49,519 bases of DNA, taken from NCBI GenBank assembly GCA_964361645.1, contig CAYIBK010000007.1, forward strand, positions 1-49,519, given 5' to 3'. Origin of the DNA: 2-01-FULL-39-33 sp964361645. Its GTDB lineage: Bacteria > Patescibacteriota > Patescibacteriia > 2-01-FULL-39-33. The position numbers and the translations under genes are program-made. The notes beneath the pieces are model-generated. The model worked only from the letters and a program-made list of their open reading frames with translations, ran no database searches and was not told where the DNA came from. Shown one piece after another: positions 15,136 through 23,336 of this stretch; the stretch's first letter is position 1; each line of letters opens with the position of its first letter.

Positions 15136-16251
15136 ATGAAAATTGGCATAGATGCTAGGTTGTATGGCACCAAACACGGCGGTCTTGGGCGTTACAGCGA
15201 AAATTTAATAAAGCAATTGGAAAAGATTGATTATAACAATCAGTATTTTATTTTTTTACAAAAAAGTAATTTTGATTATTATCAGCCCCAGAATAAAAAT
15301 TTCAAAAAAGTTTTGGCCGATTTTAGCGTCTATAGTTTTAAGGAGCAATTATTATTTCCATTTTTATTAAAAAAATATAAACTTGATTTGGTTCATTTTG
15401 CTCATTTTAACGCGCCGATTTTTTATGCTGGAAAATTTATTGTCACCATTCATGATTTGATAATTTCTCATTATGCCGATAGCCGTGCTACTACCTTGAA
15501 CCCGATTATTTATAAAATAAAAGTATGGTTTTATCGGCTAGTAATAAAAATCGTGACCAAAAAATCGGCTAAAATAATTACGGTTTCAGAATATACCAAA
15601 AAAGACATTATTAAATTACTTAATATTAATGATTCAAAAATATTTGTCACTTACGAAGGCGTAGATCTCCCCAAAGAAAGTAACATAGATTGCGCTAAAT
15701 TAAAAAATGATTTAATGATTACCAAGGATTTCTTGCTTTATGTGGGCTCGGCTTATCCACATAAGAATTTAGAAAAACTGATTTTGGCTTTTGAAGATGT
15801 CATAGTACAGAAAAAAAATTTACAATTGGTTCTAGTTGGTAAAAAAAATTATTTTTATAACAGATTAGAAAAAATCATAAAAGACAAAAAATTATCCAAT
15901 GATATTTTATTAACCGATTATTTAAGTGACGATGAATTATCTTGTCTTTATAAGACAGCCAAGCTTTATATCTTACCTAGTTTAATTGAAGGTTTTGGTT
16001 TACCGCCATTGGAAGCCCAAAGCTATGGTTTGCCAGTATTAAGTTCATCCGCCACCTGCTTGCCAGAAATACTAGGTGATAGTGCTCTTTATTTTGACCC
16101 TAATAATACCACCGAACTAACCAAATTAATCATAAATACTATAAATAATCAAAATATAATAGCAGATCTTAAAATTAAAGGTTTTGATAATTTAGGGCGA
16201 TATTCTTGGAGTAAATGTGCCCTAGAAACTATAAAACAGTATCAAAGCTGA
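15136..16251 (+). CDS. GT4-family glycosyltransferase
   Basis: The product is 371 aa. It starts KIGIDARLYGTKHGGLGRY, with the glycine-rich acceptor loop. TIHDLIISHY, the hinge segment YVGSAYPHKNLEKL and the donor motif LIEGFGLPPLEAQSYGLPV mark a GT4 enzyme. It is a distant relative of the gene at 13360, perhaps by old duplication. No Shine-Dalgarno site precedes the ATG. It is followed by a clear terminator. Confidence 0.93.
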   Translation: MKIGIDARLYGTKHGGLGRYSENLIKQLEKIDYNNQYFIFLQKSNFDYYQPQNKNFKKVLADFSVYSFKEQLLFPFLLKKYKLDLVHFAHFNAPIFYAGKFIVTIHDLIISHYADSRATTLNPIIYKIKVWFYRLVIKIVTKKSAKIITVSEYTKKDIIKLLNINDSKIFVTYEGVDLPKESNIDCAKLKNDLMITKDFLLYVGSAYPHKNLEKLILAFEDVIVQKKNLQLVLVGKKNYFYNRLEKIIKDKKLSNDILLTDYLSDDELSCLYKTAKLYILPSLIEGFGLPPLEAQSYGLPVLSSSATCLPEILGDSALYFDPNNTTELTKLIINTINNQNIIADLKIKGFDNLGRYSWSKCALETIKQYQS

Positions 16252-16268
16252 TATATTGATTGGAGTTA

Positions 16269-16300
16269 TGAACAGATTATCATAATCTGTTCATTTTTTA
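16269..16300 (+). terminator. Intrinsic terminator
   Basis: 11-bp stem TGAACAGATTA/TAATCTGTTCA followed by a T-rich run. Confidence 0.85.
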
Positions 16301-16322
16301 TCCCCAACCATTGCTGTTTGAG

Positions 16323-16352
16323 TTGTTTTGTATTAAGTATTTATGTTATAAT
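16323..16352 (+). promoter_or_regulatory. Probable promoter of the DUF4012 gene
   Basis: TATAAT (16347-16352) preceded by TGT, with a weak TTGTTT 18 bp upstream. Confidence 0.4.
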
Positions 16353-16401
16353 AATAACCATAAAAGAGAAAATTTCTCAAATTTGAAGAATAAATTTTGT
16401 G

Positions 16402-19209
16402 ATGCCTCAAAAAAAATCAAACGCAACCAAAAAGGCCATAAAACTTAAGGTCAAAAAAAGGCTGGCGAAGAAAAAAGCGGTGTTATCAAACAGGGTAAAA
16501 AAGATTTTTAACAGCACTGAAGAGTCGCTGGGCGTTGTGATGTTTGACCACTCAAAATCAAACGATTCTTATGATGTTCCAGTAGCAATATCCAGTAGTA
16601 ATGCCATAAGCATCAATATCGTTAATCATCCATTAGATCAATATTCGTCTCCTCATTTATTGAATTTATCCACCCAAAGGTATATAGAGCGGGTTAAGCC
16701 GATATTAGATAATAATTCTAGTATTAATTACAGCGATCTGCCCGGTGGCGACTTTTTGGAAAGAATTCATCTTTTTGAATTATTGTCCATTGAAGACAGT
16801 GAAATATTGAACTTCTTTAAAAAATTATGGATCAGATCGGCTCATTTGATTAAAAAACCGTTTTACCCAGTTGATCTATCTCCTAAACTACCCCTGTCTA
16901 AAAAAAGATTCAGAATAAATCAAATTGATTTGTGGCAGGAGGTTTCCATTATTAATTTAATTGTTTTCATTGGCTCTAAGATAAATCATATTTTTTTAGT
17001 TATTGGTCAGGTTGTTCACTACACTTATTTTAGTACTATCGGTCAATATTTAAAGCCTGATGAGGTGGTAGATTTTGAACCCAAAAAATCTAAAGTTTCA
17101 GCATTATATTTGCCACCATCAAAAATTAATCGGCCGATGGAATCTATAGAGCAGAAAATAAAAAATAAGCGTTGGCCAATAAGTTTTGGCGATCTGTTTA
17201 AGAATCTATCTATTAATCAAGTTTCCTTAAAACCCATCTTATCTTTTTTTGCCATAGCTTTAATAATTGCCATACCAATCAGATCTTATTTTTATTTGCA
17301 AAGCGCCAAAGAAACTAAGGGCAAGGTTTTAGGCCAAGCCGAAGAGGCTTTGACTAGTTTAGAATTGGCTCAAAATGCTTTGAGTAATTTTAATTTAAGT
17401 GAAGCAGAAAAATATTTAATTACCGCCAATCGTGATTTTGTTTCTGCTTCTGATCAGCTAAGTGAGATCAAATCATTTTTAACAGTCTTGGCAGAAACCA
17501 TACCTTTAAATAATACTTTTAGAAGTGGAACAAATTTGCTTGATTTGGGTGAAAAATTAACTAAAGCTGGGGAATATCTTATTTCTGGCTTGAATGAATT
17601 TTCTGCTGAATCTGATTTCTCTCTCTCTTCTAGAATTAAAAATTTCAAATCTAATAATGATCAGGCGCTGGTTCAACTAATATCAGCTCAAGATAATTTA
17701 AATAAAATAAACATCAATCATTTACCCCAAGAGAATAGGGAAAAATTCTTGCAATTAAAAGATAATTTACCAAAATTTATTGAGAGTTTGAAAAAATCAG
17801 ATGAAACTATGCAATTCGCTATTAATTTTTTGGGTGAGCGGGGATTAAAAAAATATCTTATTATTTTTCAAAATGACAATGAGTTACGAGCCAGTGGCGG
17901 ATTTATGGGCAGTTTAGCCATAGCTGATTTTAAAAATGGTAATTTAGACAAAATAGAAATGCCGGCGGGTGGAACTTATGATTTAAAAGCAGGATTAACA
18001 AAATTGCTTCAATCGCCAGAGCCGATGCATTTAGTTAATCCCAGATGGGAGTTTCAAGATACTAATTGGTGGCCCGATTGGCCGACTTCAGCCCAAAATA
18101 TAGCCTATTTTTATAATAAAAGCGAAGGTCCAACTATTGATGGGGTGATTGCCATTAATTCTGATTGGCTTGGAAGTTTGCTTGATGTGGTGGGCCCAGT
18201 GGCCATGCCCGAATATCATAAAACTATAACGGCGGCTAATTTTGAAATGGAATTGCAAAAAAGCATCGAGGTTGAAGCTACCGATAAAAAACAACCCAAG
18301 AAAATATTAAGTGATTTAGCTCCTAAATTAATTGAGAGCATATTTGAGGTTACTCCAGATAAGATGTTGGGTTTGGTTTCTGTTTTTAATCGGGGCTTAA
18401 AGGAAAAAGATATTCAGATTTATATGTTTGGTGAAGAGGAGCAAAAATTTGTGGCTCAAAATAATTGGGATGGCCGGATTAAGGATACCGAAAAAGATTA
18501 TTTAAGTGTAGTAGCAACCAATATTGGTGGCGGTAAAACTGATGGCGTGGTGAATCAGGAAATATATCATAAAGCCTCAATTTTAGAGGATGGTTCGGTT
18601 ATAGATAGTGTAGTAATCAATAGGAATGATTTTGGCCCCATTGATGATACTTTTACCAATGTTCCCAATAGGAGTTTTATTAGGGTTTATGTGCCACTGG
18701 GCAGTCAACTTTTGCAAGCCAAAGGTTTTAAGAGTCCAACTAATAAAGAATTTAGAAATCCAGATGAATATTTAGTAGAAGATGAAAGATTGTTAAATGA
18801 AAAAATAGCTCTAACAGACAATGACAGTTTAACTAAAATATATAATGAAAATAATAAGACAGTTTTTGCTAATTGGCTTACTCTTAAGCCGGGAGATTCC
18901 AAGGAGGTATTATTGGTTTACAAACTGCCTTTTAAAATTAATTTAACTAAGCAAGAGATAAAATATGATGGTTTGTGGGGAAAAATCAAAGCCGCTTTTT
19001 CTCCTCAATATTCTTATGATTCTTATAGTCTGTTAATCCAAAAACAATCTGGTTCCAATGATGATAAATTTGTTGGACAAGTTGAATATCCTAGTGGTGT
19101 TATGCCCAATATTTCTTATCCTAATAAAGTTGAAAATAGTTCTAGTGGCAGTGTTTATAGCGCAAGTTTATCACAGGATTTGTTTTATTTTATTGGGCTT
19201 AAAAATTAA
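16402..19209 (+). CDS. DUF4012-domain membrane protein
   Basis: The product is 935 aa from ATG 16402; a GTG directly before it is possible. A long cytoplasmic part with a Lys-rich start (about 270 residues) precedes one membrane helix (about 278-296). Outside, a helical segment (about 310-470) leads into the DUF4012 domain, recognised by KKYLIIFQNDNELRASGGF near residue 482 and the following GGFMGS and PAGGTYDL region. DUF4012 proteins are common in CPR and some Actinobacteria and are of unknown function, presumably at the cell surface. It is followed after 25 nt by a membrane protein with Ig-like repeats, probably its partner. Confidence 0.88.
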   Translation: MPQKKSNATKKAIKLKVKKRLAKKKAVLSNRVKKIFNSTEESLGVVMFDHSKSNDSYDVPVAISSSNAISINIVNHPLDQYSSPHLLNLSTQRYIERVKPILDNNSSINYSDLPGGDFLERIHLFELLSIEDSEILNFFKKLWIRSAHLIKKPFYPVDLSPKLPLSKKRFRINQIDLWQEVSIINLIVFIGSKINHIFLVIGQVVHYTYFSTIGQYLKPDEVVDFEPKKSKVSALYLPPSKINRPMESIEQKIKNKRWPISFGDLFKNLSINQVSLKPILSFFAIALIIAIPIRSYFYLQSAKETKGKVLGQAEEALTSLELAQNALSNFNLSEAEKYLITANRDFVSASDQLSEIKSFLTVLAETIPLNNTFRSGTNLLDLGEKLTKAGEYLISGLNEFSAESDFSLSSRIKNFKSNNDQALVQLISAQDNLNKININHLPQENREKFLQLKDNLPKFIESLKKSDETMQFAINFLGERGLKKYLIIFQNDNELRASGGFMGSLAIADFKNGNLDKIEMPAGGTYDLKAGLTKLLQSPEPMHLVNPRWEFQDTNWWPDWPTSAQNIAYFYNKSEGPTIDGVIAINSDWLGSLLDVVGPVAMPEYHKTITAANFEMELQKSIEVEATDKKQPKKILSDLAPKLIESIFEVTPDKMLGLVSVFNRGLKEKDIQIYMFGEEEQKFVAQNNWDGRIKDTEKDYLSVVATNIGGGKTDGVVNQEIYHKASILEDGSVIDSVVINRNDFGPIDDTFTNVPNRSFIRVYVPLGSQLLQAKGFKSPTNKEFRNPDEYLVEDERLLNEKIALTDNDSLTKIYNENNKTVFANWLTLKPGDSKEVLLVYKLPFKINLTKQEIKYDGLWGKIKAAFSPQYSYDSYSLLIQKQSGSNDDKFVGQVEYPSGVMPNISYPNKVENSSSGSVYSASLSQDLFYFIGLKN

Positions 19210-19234
19210 ATTACAATATTAATATATAATTTCC

Positions 19235-21265
19235 ATGCCTGTCAAAAACTACTCAGAAGAAAACAGTGGTGAGGTTTTAAGTTCATCAGCTAAATCTTTA
19301 AGGAATAAGGTTGTTTCTGTAAAAAATAAATCCAAGAAGAAATCAGTTACCACCATGCAAGATGATTTAGCAGTTTTGGTGTCTAAAAAAAATCAGCCCC
19401 TTAGGGCAGTTGCCGATAAAAAGATCAATGATTTAGAAAGTAATAATGACATGCAAAGCAAACTAACCGAAGTTTATACCGATGGTGACGGTGGTATTCC
19501 GGATTTGACCAAATTAGATAAAAATGAAAGACCTCTTTGGAAAACTATTATTTATTCGTTGATTGGAGTTTTTTCTGTTCTTCTGATTGTGGCCATTTTA
19601 GGTTTTTGGATTTTTTCCAAACTAGAAACTAATAATTTTACCAACGAACGAATTAACTTAAAAATAGAAACCCCCATCACTATAGTTTCTGGTCAAGAAG
19701 GCATTTATACTATAACTATAACTAATAAAGAAAAAGTTAACCTTTACAATTTAGAATTAGAACTTTTTTATCCTGATAATTTTGAATACCTCGATTCTTT
19801 GCCTAAAGCCAGTGGCAATAAAAATAACAAGTGGAGTTTTAGTGTGCTCAATATTGGCGAATCACAAAAAATTGAATTAAGGGGCAAGATGATAGCGTCT
19901 ATTAAATCCACCCAAACATTCAGGGGCATTTTGAATTTTAAACCAGCTAATTTGAATGCTAATTTCAAGCAAGAAACCATTGTTGATGTGGTAGTTTCTT
20001 CTTCTGTATTAAGTTTAAAGATTGAAGGTCCGGAAAAAACTCTAGCCAATCAGGAGGCTGATTATATTCTAAAGTATGAAAATTTATCCGATCAGGATTT
20101 TTCTGATATTCAAGTAGTGGTTGATTATCCAACTCCTTTTGTTTTTGGTTCGTCCACTCCAGCGGCTATAAACGAAACCAATAATATTTGGGATTTAAAA
20201 GAATTGAAGGCCGGAGAAAAGGGAGAAATAATAATTAAAGGTAACTATTCTGCTGCCGAAACCGGTGGTAATCAAAATTTTATCTCTAGAATACAGCTTA
20301 AGTATAATGATGATTATTATCCCCAGAATGAAGAAACCTTTATCACTGAAGTCATCAAAGATCAATTAAGCTTACAGCTTATTATTAATGGTTCAGCCCA
20401 GGATCAATCGATTAGTTTTGGCGATTTACTGGTTTACACTCTTCATTATAAAAATACCGGCGAAGAAAATTTGGGAAATATACAAATAAAAGCCAATTTA
20501 GATTCGCAAATATTGGATTGGAGTACTTTGCAGGATGAAAATAGGGGAGTGATTGGCAATAATTCTATAATTTGGACTGGTCGCAATATACCCAAATTAT
20601 TGAAATTAGGTGCTGGCGAAGAGGGGGATATTTCTTGGCAAATAAGAGTTAAAGATGCGTCTTCAATTAGTGATTCTAATGTGGGTAAATTCAGCGTAGA
20701 AAGCTTTGTTGAAGCTAAGGCTAATCAAAGCGGGGCATTGAGCGGTGAATCGTCTGTTAATACCAAACCAATAGTTAATTCCATTAATTCTGATTTAGGC
20801 ATATTGGCTGTGGCCAGATATTATAACGAAGACAATGTGCCACTAGGCCTTGGACCCATAGAGCCCAGAGTGGGGGAATCATCAACTTATAATATAGACT
20901 TAGAATTATCAAATAATCTTCATGATGTGGAAAATGTTCAAGTGAGGGCTAAATTACCCGGTAATGTTTCTTGGTCCAATAAAGAAAATCACGATCTAGG
21001 AGATTTTATTTATAATGCGGCTACCAGTGAAGCCATTTGGAATATTTCTAATTTAAAAAGATCTTCTGATAATGTTGTGGCTTCATTTAATGTCAGTATA
21101 AAGCCCACGGCCAGCGATCAAGGCAGAATGTTAATACTTCTTTCCGGGATAACTCTATCCGCTAGAGATTCTAATACGGGAGCAACCATAAACAAAGATG
21201 TTAATGCTATCACTACTTCTTTTGACGATCCGATTTTAGGCCAGACTAAGGGTATTGTTCAATAA
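19235..21265 (+). CDS. Membrane-anchored protein with Ig-like (DUF11/CARDB-type) repeats
   Basis: The product is 676 aa. A polar, Lys-rich cytoplasmic region (1-100) is followed by one membrane helix (about 101-129). The rest is extracellular and beta-rich, made of about four domains at roughly 140-255, 260-375, 380-500 and 520-660. Each has a segment like YTITITNKEKVNL, YILKYENLSDQDF or YTLHYKNTGEENL, typical of DUF11/COG1361-type folds. It lies 25 nt after the DUF4012 gene. A structural or adhesive surface role is inferred. Confidence 0.8.
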   Translation: MPVKNYSEENSGEVLSSSAKSLRNKVVSVKNKSKKKSVTTMQDDLAVLVSKKNQPLRAVADKKINDLESNNDMQSKLTEVYTDGDGGIPDLTKLDKNERPLWKTIIYSLIGVFSVLLIVAILGFWIFSKLETNNFTNERINLKIETPITIVSGQEGIYTITITNKEKVNLYNLELELFYPDNFEYLDSLPKASGNKNNKWSFSVLNIGESQKIELRGKMIASIKSTQTFRGILNFKPANLNANFKQETIVDVVVSSSVLSLKIEGPEKTLANQEADYILKYENLSDQDFSDIQVVVDYPTPFVFGSSTPAAINETNNIWDLKELKAGEKGEIIIKGNYSAAETGGNQNFISRIQLKYNDDYYPQNEETFITEVIKDQLSLQLIINGSAQDQSISFGDLLVYTLHYKNTGEENLGNIQIKANLDSQILDWSTLQDENRGVIGNNSIIWTGRNIPKLLKLGAGEEGDISWQIRVKDASSISDSNVGKFSVESFVEAKANQSGALSGESSVNTKPIVNSINSDLGILAVARYYNEDNVPLGLGPIEPRVGESSTYNIDLELSNNLHDVENVQVRAKLPGNVSWSNKENHDLGDFIYNAATSEAIWNISNLKRSSDNVVASFNVSIKPTASDQGRMLILLSGITLSARDSNTGATINKDVNAITTSFDDPILGQTKGIVQ

Positions 21266-21291
21266 AAAAATTCCACTAAAACTAGTGGAAT
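21264..21291 (-). terminator. Terminator of the 38-aa membrane protein gene
   Basis: The stem ATTCCACTA/TAGTGGAAT is flanked on its left by an A-run, which is a T-run on the minus strand. Confidence 0.7.
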
Positions 21292-21320
21292 ACTTGATAA
21301 TTTAGTAACTTTAATGTTCT

Positions 21321-21437
21321 CTAAGGACATGGCCATTTTCCATCTCTATAATCTTTAAATAGCAAGGCGAAAAAAAGAATTAGAAAGAACAAATATATAA
21401 CGGCATAAATCAGAGCGCCAATATCCAACAGACTCAT
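21321..21437 (-). CDS. Single-pass membrane peptide (38 aa)
   Basis: The frame begins MSLLDIGALIYAVIYLFF, has one long helix, then ends with the polar tail KDYRDGKWPCP. A GGAAAGGAG site lies 8 nt before the ATG, a TTGACA promoter lies upstream and a terminator closes it, so it is a complete small transcription unit. Function unknown; Cys and Pro at the end are notable. Confidence 0.65.
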   Translation of the reverse strand: MSLLDIGALIYAVIYLFFLILFFALLFKDYRDGKWPCP

Positions 21438-21505
21438 TGGTAATCTCCTTTCCTGATCGCTGACTTTGCTTTTGAGTAGAAACCTTTAATTAAAGGACTG
21501 TTTAT

Positions 21506-21534
21506 AATCTATTACATAAAATTCATTTTGTCAA
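21506..21534 (-). promoter_or_regulatory. Promoter of the 38-aa peptide gene, abutting tgt
   Basis: TTGACA (21529-21534), a 17-bp spacer and TAGATT (21506-21511). The -35 box ends one base before the tgt start codon at 21535. Confidence 0.5.
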
Positions 21535-22638
21535 ATGTCATTTAAACTCTTAAAAAAATCAAAAAAATCCAAATCCAGATTGGGTATATTGAAAACGGCG
21601 CACGGAGATATCCAAACGCCATTTTTTATGCCTATTGCTACCAAAGCAGCGGTTAAAAATTTAACTGCCAATGAGGTTAAGGATTTAGGCGCGCAAATAA
21701 TACTTTCTAACACCTATCATCTTTACTTGCAACCAGGAGTAGAAGTTTTAAAAAAACTAGGTGGATTGCATAAAATGATGGATTGGTCTGGGCCGATTTT
21801 AACCGATAGCGGTGGCTTTCAGGTTTTTTCACTCTCTAAAATCAGGAAAATTATGCCACATGGCGTGGAGTTTAATTCCCATATTGATGGTAGTTGTCAT
21901 ATTTTAACTCCCAAAAAAGTTTTACAGATACAAAAAATAATAGGTTCTGATATTGCTATGATTTTAGATGTTTGCCTGAGTTCTAAAGATTCTAAGACTA
22001 AAATTAAAGAGGCAGTTGATTTAACAACTTTTTGGGCCAAGGAAGCTAAAAAATATCAGAAAGTTTTAAGTAAACAACAATTAATGTTTGCTATAGTGCA
22101 AGGCGGGTTGCATCGTGATTTAAGAGAAGAAAGTTTAAAAGAATTAGTTAAGCTTAATTTTGATGGCTATGCTATTGGTGGTTTAGCAGTGGGGGAGAGT
22201 GCCCAGGAAATGTATGGTGTTTTGGATTATTTAGTAGAGCAAATGCCGGAAAACAAACCTAGGTATTTAATGGGCGTGGGCACACCAGAAAATATTATAG
22301 AAGCAGTTAAGCGAGGCGTGGATATGTTTGACTGTGTTATTCCAACTCGGGAAGCCAGGCACGGGAGACTATATCTCAAAACGCAAAACGCAAAACGCAA
22401 AACAACAATTAAAAATTTAAAATTTTATACTACTATAAATATTTCTAATGCTAAGTTTAGAAACGATAAAACACCAATAAATAATACTAATTTGAAACAG
22501 TATTCCAAGGCTTATTTACATCATTTATTCAAAACCAAAGAACCGCTGGGATTAAGATTAGCAACTTTGAACAATTTAGATTTTTATTTAACTTTAATGA
22601 CTGAAATTCGTCAAGCAATTAGGCTTAAAAAATTGTAA
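21535..22638 (+). CDS. tgt: tRNA-guanine transglycosylase (Tgt) lacking the zinc cysteines
   Basis: The product is 367 aa. The TIM-barrel enzyme exchanges guanine 34 of certain tRNAs for a 7-deazaguanine base. Present are LSNTYHLYLQPG, TDSGGFQVFSL (Asp about 91), GGLAVGE and MFDCVIPTREARHG (Asp about 266), so the catalytic core looks complete. The usual CxCxxC zinc ligands before YSRAYLHHL are missing: here the segment reads PINNTNLKQYSKAYLHHLF. Just upstream a tandem AAAACGC repeat (22378-22403) and about 15 extra residues occur. It may be a zinc-free variant or an impaired enzyme. Confidence 0.9.
   Translation: MSFKLLKKSKKSKSRLGILKTAHGDIQTPFFMPIATKAAVKNLTANEVKDLGAQIILSNTYHLYLQPGVEVLKKLGGLHKMMDWSGPILTDSGGFQVFSLSKIRKIMPHGVEFNSHIDGSCHILTPKKVLQIQKIIGSDIAMILDVCLSSKDSKTKIKEAVDLTTFWAKEAKKYQKVLSKQQLMFAIVQGGLHRDLREESLKELVKLNFDGYAIGGLAVGESAQEMYGVLDYLVEQMPENKPRYLMGVGTPENIIEAVKRGVDMFDCVIPTREARHGRLYLKTQNAKRKTTIKNLKFYTTINISNAKFRNDKTPINNTNLKQYSKAYLHHLFKTKEPLGLRLATLNNLDFYLTLMTEIRQAIRLKKL
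22378..22403 (+). repeat. Short tandem repeat (AAAACGC) within tgt
   Basis: Three full units of AAAACGC plus a partial one, read as TQNAKRK. Located where Tgt proteins vary in length. Confidence 0.7.
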
Positions 22639-22660
22639 TTTTAATTTAGGCTTTGTTTTA

Positions 22661-22689
22661 TTGACAAAATCATGAAGTATGGCTATGGT
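22661..22689 (+). promoter_or_regulatory. Promoter of the zinc-finger mini-gene region
   Basis: TTGACA (22661-22666), a 17-bp spacer and TATGGT (22684-22689). Confidence 0.5.
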
Positions 22690-22730
22690 TTAATTATGAA
22701 CTTTGATCTAAAATAAACACAAGGAGATCT

Positions 22731-22851
22731 GTGGTGGCTGAATGTACCAAGTGTAATGATACTGGAGCTAAGACATGATTTCGTCATCGGTATTGGTCCT
22801 TATTCCACTGATTGTTTAAAATGCAGTGGTAGCGGTAGAATTAGGAAATAA
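22731..22851 (+). pseudogene. Frameshifted DnaJ-type CxxC zinc-finger mini-protein
   Basis: GTG 22731 follows AAGGAG by 5 nt. The first frame reads VVAECTKCNDTGAKT and stops at TGA 22776. Moving forward one base there gives DFVIGIGPYSTDCLKCSGSGRIRK and a TAA at 22849-22851. The joined 39-residue product would carry two CxxCx(G/D)xG knuckles like the DnaJ zinc-finger domain. A single extra base explains the break. A programmed +1 shift at ACA-TGA is possible but unproven. The STAS-like gene starts 43 nt downstream. Confidence 0.55.
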
Positions 22852-22894
22852 TAATTCTACAATTTGTACTTTAAAAAGAAGGGAGGTGTTTCTT

Positions 22895-23281
22895 GTGGCT
22901 TTAGAGGATGAAGCCGATAAGATTCTTAAGACTAATATTTTGTTTTCAGAGGGTATATGCCAAGTAGTGATTTCCGGGGAATTAGATTGGACTAAAGATT
23001 CAGAAGTTATTACTAAGTGTTTGAATGAAGTTTGGTCTAATGAAAATATCACTTATTTGGAACTGGATGGCCGTGATTTATTTTTTGCCAACAATGATGA
23101 TGGAACCTTAGGAACTTATTTTTTGGCTGTAATGTTGGAACTTAAAGAAACAGCTAGAAAAAGACATGTCAGATTAGTAATCCGTTTAAAGTCTAAGAAA
23201 CAAGCCTCAATATTAAATCTTTGGGGTAATAAAATGTGGCGCAGATTCAGAAGACATCTGTTGTTTGATGATCCCGGTTAG
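22895..23281 (+). CDS. Small soluble protein, possibly STAS-like
   Basis: The product is 128 aa. The start is GTG 22895, chosen for the AGGGAGG site 8 nt upstream; an upstream GTG at 22826 would overlap the mini-gene. The order of segments, VVISGELDW, then a helix, then ITYLELDGRDLFF, a loop NNDDGTLG, a helix and RLVIRLKS, resembles STAS domains (SpoIIAA-type anti-sigma antagonists). The loop that carries the phosphorylated Ser in that family has no obvious equivalent here. Low certainty; otherwise unknown. It ends in the terminator at 23271-23300. Confidence 0.55.
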   Translation: MALEDEADKILKTNILFSEGICQVVISGELDWTKDSEVITKCLNEVWSNENITYLELDGRDLFFANNDDGTLGTYFLAVMLELKETARKRHVRLVIRLKSKKQASILNLWGNKMWRRFRRHLLFDDPG

Positions 23282-23300
23282 CAATAATCGGGATTTTTTA
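23271..23300 (+). terminator. Intrinsic terminator
   Basis: Stem ATCCCG/CGGGAT followed by a T-run; overlaps the last codons of the preceding gene. Confidence 0.75.
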
Positions 23301-23301
23301 T

Positions 23302-23330
23302 TTAACAGGGTGAATTAATTCTGTTATAAT
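23302..23330 (+). promoter_or_regulatory. Promoter giving a leaderless WecA-like mRNA
   Basis: TTAACA (23302-23307), a 17-bp spacer and TATAAT (23325-23330). The ATG at 23337 lies where transcription should start. The -35 region is part of the recurring TTAACAGGGTGAA motif. Confidence 0.65.
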
Positions 23331-23336
23331 TATTTT

